The translations under genes were made by a program, and so were the position numbers. Below the pieces are notes generated by a model. The model saw only the letters and a list, made by a program, of their open reading frames with translations. It ran no database searches and was not told where the DNA came from. From Polaribacter sp. (GTDB lineage Bacteria > Bacteroidota > Bacteroidia > Flavobacteriales > Flavobacteriaceae), in contig JAQWOR010000009.1 of the NCBI GenBank assembly GCA_029245785.1, positions 1-54,536 of the forward strand: a stretch of 54,536 nt of DNA. Direction: 5' to 3'. Shown here piece after piece: positions 1-8,099 of this stretch (positions within the stretch are counted from its first letter, which is position 1; every line of letters begins with the position of its first letter).

Positions 1-99
1 CCCGCCTGTGGCCGTGGCCGCCCCCGCGCGCGCCCTGGGCCCCCCTTGTCCGCGCCTCCGTCCGCCGCCGAACTGCCCCCCACCGCGCCGGCGCCCGGA
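1..99. other. GC-rich foreign or chimeric contig end
   Basis: These bases are almost entirely G and C, whereas everything after position 100 is AT-rich flavobacterial DNA. The change is abrupt, right after 'gcgcccggag'. The reading frame of the following gene happens to stay open through it, giving a Pro/Ala-rich peptide unlike the rest of that protein. The simplest reading is a chimeric read or contamination at a contig edge, not genuine coding sequence. Confidence 0.75.
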
Positions 100-2052
100 G
101 AAATTAAATACGAAGGAATTGCTTTATACAGTCTTTTAAAACCAACATTTGATTCTGATATTAATTTGTTGTTTACAGACGGGAATGGTGTTTTTGATAA
201 GCTTTCTTTAAAAGATCATAAGTCAACCTATATAATTTCTACACAGCCAAACTCTAATAATATTAGATTAGGTACACAAAGCAGACAGGCAAAAGGAGAT
301 CATGTTAATTTAAACCAATTAGATATAGAGAAAGGCTTAGCGGTCTTAGGAGTAAAAATCGCGTATAAATTAAATTATAAGAACAAGGAACGATCAAATA
401 AGGTATTAAAAGTTAAAGGAGTTGTTACAGGGAATGTGTATGGCTTTGAAGGAGTTTTAGAAGGAGTTGCAATTCGAGTTAAAAATGCTAAAAATGGAGT
501 AGTCTCAAATGCAACGGGGGGTTTTAGTATCAAGGCTAAAAAGGGAGATGTATTATTGGTTAGTTTTTTAGGAAAAAAAACAGCTACTATTTCTGTTGAT
601 AGTACCGATGATTTAAGTGTCTTTTTATATGAAGATGAAAACATGTTAAAAGAGGTAGCCTTAAGAACGGCTAAAAAAAAGGAAGAACTGATAAATACGG
701 GTCATGGGAAAGTAGCCAAGAAAAAAGTGGGTTATGCAGTTAAGACTCTAGATAGCGAAAGAATTAATTCTGGAGCTGCAACAACACTTTCTGAGGCAGC
801 TGGTGGAAAATTAGGAGCTACTCAAAATGGAATTCAAAGTTTAGACAGGACTATTTTTAGAGGAGGAAATACTATTTTAGGAAATAAATTTCCGTTAATT
901 GTTATTGACGGAATGCCGATAAGAAGAAGTGAATCAAATGGGTCTTATGGGAAAACAACAGATTTTATTGATCCAAATAACGTGGCAAATATGACCATTC
1001 TAAAAGGAATGGCTGCAACTAATAGGTATGGTAGTGAAGGGGTAAATGGTGTTATTCTGATTACGACAAAAAGTTCATTGGGAGGTGTTGCCAAACAAAA
1101 GAAAAAACACAATAGTGCATTGGCAAAAAACAACGATTACAAAGAAGAGGTTTCTTTGATTAATAATTCTACCAATTTAAAGCATTATGCAGTATTTAAA
1201 GCCTGTAAAAATTTGAAAGAGGTATATGTGCTATACCTGACAAAAAGACACGATAATGCAAACAATGCTCAGTTTTTTATAGAGGTTTCAGACTATGTTG
1301 CGCAATGGGGAGCTAAAAAATTGGCTCAAAGAATATTTTTAAATAGTATTGAAACGAATGCTACTGATGTATCTATTTTAAAATATATTGCATACAAAGC
1401 AACAGAAAACAGCAATCATTTAGATGCGTTAAAAATCTATCAAAAAATACTTCAATTAAAACCTAAAGAGGCACAATCATATAGAGACGTAGCAATGGGC
1501 TATCAAAAAGCAGGGCAGTATCAAAAGGCATTAGATGTTTACAATGGCATTTTTAACAATGCATATAGCAATGTGCCTAGTTTTTCTGGAGTATACAAAA
1601 GCATAAACAGTGAAATGAAACAATTGATTTTAAAAAATAGAAACCAATTGGACTTAATAGGAACTCCATCTAGGTTCTTACAGTTAAAGAGTGGTTCTAT
1701 ACAAGCAAGAATTGTATTTGAATGGAATAGTAATGATGCCGAGTTTGAATTGCAATTTGTAAACCCACAGAAGAAGTTTTTTAAATGGAATCATACAAAA
1801 TCAGAAAATGCTTCAAGAATGTTTAAAGAAAAGGAACAAGGGTTTTATATGGAAGAGTTTTTGTTAGATGGTATTGGTACAGGAGAATGGATCATCAATA
1901 TCGAAAACAAAACAAAGAACATGCGCAAGCCCTTAGCTGTACGATATACCGTGTATAAGAATTACGGAGGATCTAATGAGAAGGTAGAATCGAAAATATT
2001 GATATTGAATACGCTTAAGAAAAAAGCAATGATCTCAAAGATTGATTTTTAA
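100..2052 (+). CDS. Carboxypeptidase-regulatory-like / TonB plug-like / TPR protein, 5'-truncated
   Basis: The real N-terminus is missing, because the upstream DNA is the GC-rich chimera. The visible order is a CarboxypepD_reg-like beta-sandwich (about nt 400-640, with VKGVVTG...GVAI and a GxFSIKAKKGD strand), then a TonB-plug-like segment (about nt 720-1070, with FRGGNTI, PLIVIDGMPI and GVILITTKSS). Next comes an alpha-helical TPR region (about nt 1410-1560), then a C-terminal beta domain containing FEWNSNDAEFELQFVNP, which recalls DUF2135. There is no beta-barrel, so this is not a transporter. It is probably a periplasmic or outer-membrane-associated scaffold protein. The substrate is unknown. 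A rho-independent terminator follows directly. Confidence 0.7.
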   Translation, partial: EIKYEGIALYSLLKPTFDSDINLLFTDGNGVFDKLSLKDHKSTYIISTQPNSNNIRLGTQSRQAKGDHVNLNQLDIEKGLAVLGVKIAYKLNYKNKERSNKVLKVKGVVTGNVYGFEGVLEGVAIRVKNAKNGVVSNATGGFSIKAKKGDVLLVSFLGKKTATISVDSTDDLSVFLYEDENMLKEVALRTAKKKEELINTGHGKVAKKKVGYAVKTLDSERINSGAATTLSEAAGGKLGATQNGIQSLDRTIFRGGNTILGNKFPLIVIDGMPIRRSESNGSYGKTTDFIDPNNVANMTILKGMAATNRYGSEGVNGVILITTKSSLGGVAKQKKKHNSALAKNNDYKEEVSLINNSTNLKHYAVFKACKNLKEVYVLYLTKRHDNANNAQFFIEVSDYVAQWGAKKLAQRIFLNSIETNATDVSILKYIAYKATENSNHLDALKIYQKILQLKPKEAQSYRDVAMGYQKAGQYQKALDVYNGIFNNAYSNVPSFSGVYKSINSEMKQLILKNRNQLDLIGTPSRFLQLKSGSIQARIVFEWNSNDAEFELQFVNPQKKFFKWNHTKSENASRMFKEKEQGFYMEEFLLDGIGTGEWIINIENKTKNMRKPLAVRYTVYKNYGGSNEKVESKILILNTLKKKAMISKIDF

Positions 2053-2094
2053 CAAGGTTGCAGTTTTTAGAGATCTGAACTAAATAAATTTATT

Positions 2095-2124
2095 AAAAAG
2101 AGCCACATATGCGGCTCTTTTTCT
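2095..2124 (+). terminator. Rho-independent terminator of the plug/TPR gene
   Basis: A short hairpin (AGCCAC / GCGGCT with one mismatch) is flanked by A5 and T5, 43 bases after the stop of the upstream gene and just before the helicase promoter. Confidence 0.7.
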
Positions 2125-2132
2125 TTTTCCTG

Positions 2133-2140
2133 TATCTTTG
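2133..2140 (+). promoter_or_regulatory. Bacteroidota -7 promoter box for the DEAD-box helicase
   Basis: TATCTTTG matches the TAnnTTTG consensus of the primary sigma factor in this phylum. It lies 18 bases before the ATG, so the transcript leader would be only about ten bases. No convincing -33 TTTG is seen because the terminator hairpin occupies that place. Confidence 0.6.
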
Positions 2141-2157
2141 CAAAAGATTAGATATAT

Positions 2158-3396
2158 ATGATGCAGTTTAAAGAGTTAGCACTAAACAAACCGATTTTAA
2201 AAGCGCTTACAGAAAAAGGCTATACAATACCAACCCTGGTTCAAGAACAAACCATTCCGTTGGTATTGGATAAAAAAGATGTAATTGCTTCCGCACAAAC
2301 AGGAACAGGAAAAACAGCCGCTTTTGCGCTGCCAATTCTTCAGTTGTTGTTTGATAAACAAGACGCTTCTAAAAAAGGAAAAAAAATTCGCGCGTTGGTT
2401 ATTAGTCCCACACGTGAATTGGCAATCCAAATAGAGGACAATTTTAAAACCTATAGCAGGTACACAAATTTAAGAACTACGGTAGTGTACGGAGGTACAT
2501 CTATAGAACCACAAAAAGATGTACTTAAAAAAGGAGTAGATATTTTAGTGGCAACCCCTGGTAGATTGTTAGATTTACACAAGCAAGGTATTGTTCATTT
2601 AGATTTTATTGAAACCCTCGTTTTAGATGAAGCAGATTTAATGTTAGACATGGGCTTTATAGACGACATTAAAAAGGTAGCACGTTTGTGCCCTTCAGAA
2701 AAACAAACGTTATTATTTTCTGCAACGATGCCTTACAAGGTTGTAGAACTTGCAAAAACCATGTTAAAAGATGCTGTAAAGGTAGAGGTTGCACCTACGT
2801 CATCTACTGTAAAAAGCGTACATCAACTCTTGTATTATGTACCGAAACCAAAAAAAATAGAGCTGTGTTTACATTTGTTGCGAAATACAATAAAAGGAAA
2901 CATCCTTATTTTTAGACGAACTAAATATGGGGTAGACAAGCTCGAAAAAACATTGCTGAGAAACGGCTATAAAGTAGCCAGTATTCATGGCGATAAAACA
3001 CAACATTTACGTCAAGAAGCTTTGCAACAATTTAAAGAAGGAGAAGTAGCTGTTTTAATAGCTACAGATGTGGCTGCTCGGGGAATTGATATTAAAAATA
3101 TTGATGCCGTGATTAATTTTGATCTGCCTAATGTGTCAGAAACCTATGTGCACAGAATTGGTAGAACAGGTAGGGCTGGAAAGAGTGGAATCTCTTATTC
3201 ATTCTGCTCTGCAGATGAAAAAGAGTATGTGCTTTCTATTCAGAAATTAATCAATAAGCATATCGATGTAGAAGAAGAACATCCGTATCCCTTAGATCCG
3301 AAGGCAAAGCCAGAAATACATAAGTCTCCAGGAAGTAAATATAAAAAAGGTAGAAAATCTGTAGCTTCTAAAAAGAAGAAGAAGCGCTGGTATTAG
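2158..3396 (+). CDS. DEAD-box ATP-dependent RNA helicase (RhlE/DeaD type)
   Basis: ATP-dependent RNA unwinding, probably in ribosome assembly or cold-stress RNA metabolism in the cytoplasm. All core motifs are present: Q-motif region near residues 4-34, Walker A AQTGTGKT (46-53), PTRELA (84-89), TPGRLLD (133-139), DEAD (157-160), SAT (188-190), then ARGIDI and HRIGRTGR in the second RecA domain. The C-terminus is a short lysine-rich tail (GRKSVASKKKKKRWY), common in RhlE-like proteins for RNA binding. Two ATG codons are adjacent at the start (2158 and 2161) and either could be used. It stands alone, with its own promoter and terminator, convergent with the protease gene. Confidence 0.95.
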   Translation: MMQFKELALNKPILKALTEKGYTIPTLVQEQTIPLVLDKKDVIASAQTGTGKTAAFALPILQLLFDKQDASKKGKKIRALVISPTRELAIQIEDNFKTYSRYTNLRTTVVYGGTSIEPQKDVLKKGVDILVATPGRLLDLHKQGIVHLDFIETLVLDEADLMLDMGFIDDIKKVARLCPSEKQTLLFSATMPYKVVELAKTMLKDAVKVEVAPTSSTVKSVHQLLYYVPKPKKIELCLHLLRNTIKGNILIFRRTKYGVDKLEKTLLRNGYKVASIHGDKTQHLRQEALQQFKEGEVAVLIATDVAARGIDIKNIDAVINFDLPNVSETYVHRIGRTGRAGKSGISYSFCSADEKEYVLSIQKLINKHIDVEEEHPYPLDPKAKPEIHKSPGSKYKKGRKSVASKKKKKRWY

Positions 3397-3401
3397 CAAA
3401 C

Positions 3402-3432
3402 AAAAAGCTTCTCGATATTCGAGAAGCTTTTT
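3402..3432. terminator. Bidirectional terminator between helicase and protease genes
   Basis: A perfect inverted repeat has 14-base arms (AAAAAGCTTCTCGA and its complement) around a 3-base loop. The A-run on one side and T-run on the other let it serve both convergent genes. It starts 6 bases after the helicase stop codon. Confidence 0.9.
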
Positions 3433-3458
3433 GTTTTTTGTATGCGTTGGTAAGAGGT

Positions 3459-5585
3459 TTAGTTTTTTACAAGTTTAAATTGGGTTCTCATTTTTAATTC
3501 ACTCAATACATTTAACGCTTCTGCAACATAGATATCTTTAGATAAATTGGTGTGCCAAGCCATTCTTTTGTCAGCAATTACAGAATCTTTTTCTAGCAAT
3601 GGCAACTCGCTTATCGGAGATACAAAATGTAATTTTGAATCAAATTTAAAGGCCGACTTGTATTTTTGACTATTTTTTTTATATTTTTTAGTGTCTTTTA
3701 TAAACTGTTTGTAGTTCAATGAAAAAGTAGTTTTTTCTTGCTCTTCTTTAAGCCATTTTGCATATTCATTGATCAACTTAAATTTAGGATTCTTCAAAAT
3801 TCGCTCTTTACTATTATATACAACTTCGTCAAAATTTTCATAAGAGTTTGCTTCTTGATAAGTTGCTTTTGCAACTTTGTCCCACTCTAAAGAACCTTCC
3901 ATGTCACGTTCTCCAAATTTCATATAACTATACCTGCTTGGCATGGCAATATCTGAATACACGCCTTCTTTTTGAGTAGATCCACCATTGATTCTGTAAA
4001 ATTTTTGAATGGTCATTTTTAAGAAGCCTAAGTCTTTCTTGTACTTTGGATAAAATCGGTTGATAGACAACACATTTTGCACCGTTCCTTTGCCGTAGGT
4101 TTGGTTTCCGCCAAGAATAATAGCTCGGTTATAATCTTGCATTGCTGCTGCAAAAATCTCTGATGCTGATGCTGAAAATTCATTTACCAGAATAACCAAA
4201 GGACCATTCCATTGAATTTTAGAGTCAAGGTCATTTTTAATTACGGGGCGTTCTCCTCTGTATTTAATTTGTACAATAGGGCCTTTGTTGATAAATAGTC
4301 CTGCAATTTCTATCGCTGTTTTTAAAGAGCCACCACCGTTATTTCTTAAATCGATTAACAGACCTTCAACATGCTCTTTTTTAAGGTTTTCAATTTCTTT
4401 CTCCATGTCTTTTGCAGAGTCTCTAAATTCTTTGTCTTTAAAATCAATATAAAATTGAGGCAAATGAATTACGCCATATTTTTTGTTGTTTTTTAGTACA
4501 ATGCTAGACTTTACAAAAGTTTCATTTAGGTTTACAACATCTCTTATAATTGAGATAACTTGTATAGAACCATCTAATTTTTTCTTTACCGTTAAACGAA
4601 CCTCAGTTCCTTTTTTTCCTTTGATAAACTTGATGGCATCATCCAAACGCATTCCAACAATTTCTAGGGGTTCACCATCTGCTTGTGCAACTTTTAAAAT
4701 AATATCACCAACTTCTAGTTCTCCTTGTTTCCAAGCAGGGCCACCAGAAATCAATTCAACAATATGTGTATAAATTCCTTTTTTTTGCAAACGAGCACCA
4801 ATTCCTTCTAGTTTTCCAGACATATTTTGGTCAAAACGCTCTTTAATTTTAGGAGCCATATAGGTAGAGTGTGGATCAAAACCGCTTACAATACTATTTA
4901 AAAAAGTAGAAAACCAATCAGAATGTTCTAGCTCTTCAATGCGAAGATATAATTCCTTCATGCTTTTAAGTACTTCTTTTCTTGCTTCTTTTTCTAAGGT
5001 TTTAAAAGGCGTTTTCTTGAATTTTTTATCTTCTTTGACTTTTTCATTCTCCAAGTCTTGTTTTCCTTGAATTCTACCAATTGTGTTTAATTTTAGCTGC
5101 TTACGCCAGTAATTGATCAACTCATTTTGATTTTCTGCAAATGGGACATCTTTATAGTTGATATCAATGATTTCTTTTTTTGAAAAGTTGAAGGGCTGTG
5201 CTAAAATCTGCCCATAATATTCTTTTGCGGTTTGTATTTTTTCAGTAAACCGACCATAGACTAGGTGGTAAAAAGTCAATTCAGAGCCTTTTATTTGATT
5301 GTCAATTTGATATTTGTATTGAGAAAATTCTTGAATATCTTCTTGTGTAAAATACCGTTTAGAAGGGTCTAGGCCATCAATAAAATCTGTAAACACTTTT
5401 TCAGAAAAATCATCGTCAAGATCTTTTGGTAAATAATGCCCATTTGTAAGCATGTAATTGATAACAGAAATCAATACTTTGTCTTTTTCAGGATCAGGAT
5501 TTGTGATTTCGTTTTTGATATTGAAACTTGAGAGTAATAGAATGAATGCAAAAAATGGAAGGATATATGTATAGACTCTTTTCAT
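3459..5585 (-). CDS. prc: Carboxy-terminal processing protease (Tsp/Prc, family S41)
   Basis: Periplasmic serine protease that trims or degrades proteins from their C-terminus. The N-terminus has a hydrophobic signal/anchor segment (residues 5-22), followed by the Tsp N-terminal helical domain. A PDZ domain follows (GIGARLQKKGIYTHIVELI...GDIILKVAQ), then the S41 catalytic domain with the serine in SASASEIFAAAMQDY and the general-base lysine in QTYGKGTVQ. The C-terminal Tsp domain is also present. At 708 residues it has the full Tsp length. It is divergent from surE across a 280-base spacer. Confidence 0.93.
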   Translation of the reverse strand: MKRVYTYILPFFAFILLLSSFNIKNEITNPDPEKDKVLISVINYMLTNGHYLPKDLDDDFSEKVFTDFIDGLDPSKRYFTQEDIQEFSQYKYQIDNQIKGSELTFYHLVYGRFTEKIQTAKEYYGQILAQPFNFSKKEIIDINYKDVPFAENQNELINYWRKQLKLNTIGRIQGKQDLENEKVKEDKKFKKTPFKTLEKEARKEVLKSMKELYLRIEELEHSDWFSTFLNSIVSGFDPHSTYMAPKIKERFDQNMSGKLEGIGARLQKKGIYTHIVELISGGPAWKQGELEVGDIILKVAQADGEPLEIVGMRLDDAIKFIKGKKGTEVRLTVKKKLDGSIQVISIIRDVVNLNETFVKSSIVLKNNKKYGVIHLPQFYIDFKDKEFRDSAKDMEKEIENLKKEHVEGLLIDLRNNGGGSLKTAIEIAGLFINKGPIVQIKYRGERPVIKNDLDSKIQWNGPLVILVNEFSASASEIFAAAMQDYNRAIILGGNQTYGKGTVQNVLSINRFYPKYKKDLGFLKMTIQKFYRINGGSTQKEGVYSDIAMPSRYSYMKFGERDMEGSLEWDKVAKATYQEANSYENFDEVVYNSKERILKNPKFKLINEYAKWLKEEQEKTTFSLNYKQFIKDTKKYKKNSQKYKSAFKFDSKLHFVSPISELPLLEKDSVIADKRMAWHTNLSKDIYVAEALNVLSELKMRTQFKLVKN

Positions 5586-5827
5586 GTGTTTATATGTATT
5601 GCTTTTTAACGGTCACATGCTGTTCGCTATTAATCATTTCCTTGGGCAGTAAAATGTTAACATGCTCGTTTCATGTGTTCTCTGTCGTGTTTATATTAGA
5701 AACTTTACGTTTTTTTTCTCGTTGCAAACTACTAAATAATGCCAATATTACTAGTGTGTAATTAATTTGTGATTTTTTTATGATTTTCTTTCCTGAATTG
5801 CTAAAAATCGAATCGGATTAAAGACGA

Positions 5828-5846
5828 TAAATTTGTAGTACATTTG
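5828..5846 (+). promoter_or_regulatory. Candidate -7 promoter boxes upstream of surE
   Basis: Two partly overlapping TAnnTTTG matches, TAAATTTG (5828-5835) and TACATTTG (5839-5846), lie 20-38 bases before the surE ATG. The downstream one gives the shorter leader. Neither has an obvious -33 partner at ideal spacing. Confidence 0.5.
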
Positions 5847-5865
5847 TTAAATTAGATATAAATAG

Positions 5866-6636
5866 ATGAAAAAAAGACCTTTAATTTTAGTAACCAATGA
5901 TGATGGAATCACAGCACCAGGAATTCGTGCACTTATTGAAGTGATGAATGAAATTGGAGATGTTTTTGTAGTGGCGCCAGACAGTCCGCAAAGTGGTATG
6001 GGACATGCCATTACGGTAGATAGTGTGTTGCATTGTAATTCAATAACAATTGATCAAGGCCCACAAATAGAGTATAGTTGTTCTGGTACGCCAGCAGACT
6101 GTGTTAAAATGGCGGTTAATGAAATTTTAAATCGTAAACCAGATCTTTGTGTTTCTGGTATCAATCACGGTTCAAATTCATCGATCAACGTTATTTATTC
6201 AGGAACCATGAGTGCCGCCGTAGAAGCAGGTATTGAAGGAGTTCCTGCTATTGGGTTTTCATTATTAGATTTTAAATGGCATGCAGATTTTGAAGCTTCA
6301 AAGAAGTATGTAAAAGAAATCGTACTGAGCGTGTTAAAAAATAAGCTGTCAGAAGGAACGGTATTGAATGTAAATATTCCAAATTTGCCAAAAGAAGCAC
6401 TCAAAGGAATAAAAATTTGCAGACAAGCAAATGGCTATTGGAAAGAAGATTTTGACAAGCGCACAAGTCCGTTTGGAAAAGAGTATTATTGGTTGTCTGG
6501 AGAATTTGTTTGTAAGGATAAAGGAGAAGATACAGATGTATGGGCTTTAGAAAATGGCTATGTTTCTGTGGTTCCTGTTCAATTTGATTTGACAGCGCAT
6601 CATATGATTCAAAAATTGAACACATGGGGGCTGTAA
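5866..6636 (+). CDS. surE: 5'/3'-nucleotidase SurE
   Basis: Metal-dependent nucleoside monophosphate phosphatase in the cytoplasm. The N-terminal LVTNDDGITAPGI provides the metal-binding aspartate pair, and the SGINHGSNSS loop is the second family signature. SGTPADCVKMA is also typical. The length of 256 residues is normal. It heads a run of genes (small membrane protein, lpxB, comEC) all on the plus strand with short gaps, an order often seen in flavobacteria. Confidence 0.96.
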   Translation: MKKRPLILVTNDDGITAPGIRALIEVMNEIGDVFVVAPDSPQSGMGHAITVDSVLHCNSITIDQGPQIEYSCSGTPADCVKMAVNEILNRKPDLCVSGINHGSNSSINVIYSGTMSAAVEAGIEGVPAIGFSLLDFKWHADFEASKKYVKEIVLSVLKNKLSEGTVLNVNIPNLPKEALKGIKICRQANGYWKEDFDKRTSPFGKEYYWLSGEFVCKDKGEDTDVWALENGYVSVVPVQFDLTAHHMIQKLNTWGL

Positions 6637-6914
6637 ATAAAGAGATGGCTATTGGAGTATTGGTTTCAATCATTGCCACATTGGGAGGAGGATTTATATA
6701 CCTCGAATTTTTTTCTGAAGTTGATTTTGAGGCCAGCTTAAAAATTATTAATGATCAACATTTATATGGAAAAATGTTAACCCTAGCAGCCATTCCAAAT
6801 CTATTTGTTTTCTTTGTTTTTCTCAAGAAAAAACAAGATTATAGAGCAAGAGGTGTTTTATTAGCTACAATTTTAATTGCTTTTACTACTTTTGTTTTAA
6901 AGGTGGTCTACTAA
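6624..6914 (+). CDS. Small conserved membrane protein
   Basis: A 96-residue protein with three hydrophobic segments (about residues 8-28, 48-68 and 76-93) separated by a charged stretch (FLKKKQDYRARG). No enzyme motif is visible. The start is uncertain: the ATG at 6624 overlaps the end of surE by 13 bases, while a second in-frame ATG at 6645 would begin MAIGVLVSII just after the surE stop. Its conserved place between surE and lpxB suggests an envelope role, but this is only inferred from position. Confidence 0.7.
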   Translation: MGAVNKEMAIGVLVSIIATLGGGFIYLEFFSEVDFEASLKIINDQHLYGKMLTLAAIPNLFVFFVFLKKKQDYRARGVLLATILIAFTTFVLKVVY

Positions 6915-6953
6915 ATAGTATCGACAAGGTAATTTCAAAAAAACAATAATGGC

Positions 6954-8066
6954 GTGAAATATTATATCATAGCAGGAGAAGCTTCTGGAGATTTGCATGG
7001 TTCTAATTTGATGAAAGCATTGCGCAAAGAAGATGCCAATGCAGACATCCGATTTTGGGGAGGAGATTTAATGCAGGCCGTTGGAGGAACTTTGGTAAAA
7101 CATTATAAACAGCTCGCTTTTATGGGCTTTGTTGAAGTGTTGTTGAACATTCCTACAATTTTTAAAAACATGTCATTTTGTAAAAAAGACATTGAAGCAT
7201 TTGAGCCAGATGTAGTAGTGTTTATTGATTACTCTGGATTTAATTTGCGAATTGCTAAATGGGCAAAACAACAAGGTTTTAGAACCAACTACTATATTTC
7301 TCCACAAGTTTGGGCGTCAAGATCTGGCAGAGTAAAGGCTATCAAAAGAGACATCGATGCCATGCATGTAATCTTACCTTTTGAAAAAGATTTTTACGAA
7401 AAAGAACATCAGTATCCTGTTCATTTTGTTGGACATCCATTAATTGATGCCATTGCAGATAGACCACAAGTAGATGCGTTTGCTTTTAGAAAAGAACACG
7501 GATTAGGAGACAAAGAAATTATTGCCATTTTACCAGGAAGTAGAAAATAAGAAATTACAAAAATGTTATCTGTAATGCTTTCAGTAGTTGGTGATTTTAA
7601 GGGATATCAGTTTGTAATTGCAGGTGCTCCAAGTCAAGAGTTGGCATTTTATAAACAGTTTATGAGTATCGGTAACGTGCAGTTTATCGACAATAAAACA
7701 TATGATTTGCTAAGTGTTTCAACAGCTGCCTTGGTAACCTCTGGTACCGCAACTTTAGAAACAGCGCTATTTAAAGTCCCGCAAGTGGTTTGCTATAAAG
7801 GAAGTGCTATTTCGTATCAAATTGCAAAACGAATTATTACATTAAAATTTATTTCTTTGGTAAATTTAATTTTGAACAGAGAAGCGGTTACAGAACTCAT
7901 TCAGAGCGATTTTACAAAAGCAAAATTAACAATAGAGCTCGCCAAAATTTTAAACCCTGATCACAGAGAACAAATGTTCTTAGCTTATTATGAGTTAGAA
8001 CAAGCTTTAGGCGGAAAAGGAGCTTCAGAAAAGGCTGCAAAAGCCATTGTTAAAGGTCTAAACTAA
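6954..8066 (+). pseudogene. lpxB: Lipid-A-disaccharide synthase LpxB, interrupted by in-frame TAA
   Basis: LpxB joins UDP-2,3-diacylglucosamine and lipid X to make the lipid A disaccharide at the inner membrane. The N-terminal IAGEASGDLHGSNL and the QVWASRSGRVKAIKRDID and FVGHPLIDA segments are typical. The frame opens at GTG 6954; an ATG at 6949 runs into a stop after two codons. It is broken by TAA at 7548-7550, directly after LPGSRK, and continues in the same frame with EITKMLSVML to 8066. Without the stop the protein would be 370 residues, the normal length. CAA to TAA is the simplest one-base explanation. Either a sequence error or a real nonsense mutation is possible. Confidence 0.85.
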
Positions 8067-8099
8067 TCGTCTTTATTTTTTTAGTAACTTTATCAGGCT

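Noticed and set aside
46..99. TTG start giving a Pro/Ala-rich N-terminus for the first protein
   Set aside because: The codons lie entirely in the GC-rich foreign segment; the true start is outside the window.
5546..5761. Open frame of 71 codons on the plus strand upstream of surE
   Set aside because: It is antisense to the protease signal peptide and runs through the divergent promoter region, with no recognisable protein features.
7548..7563. lpxB as two separate genes or a programmed frameshift
   Set aside because: Both halves are in the same frame with only one stop between them, and LpxB is a single-chain enzyme, so a nonsense change or base error is simpler.
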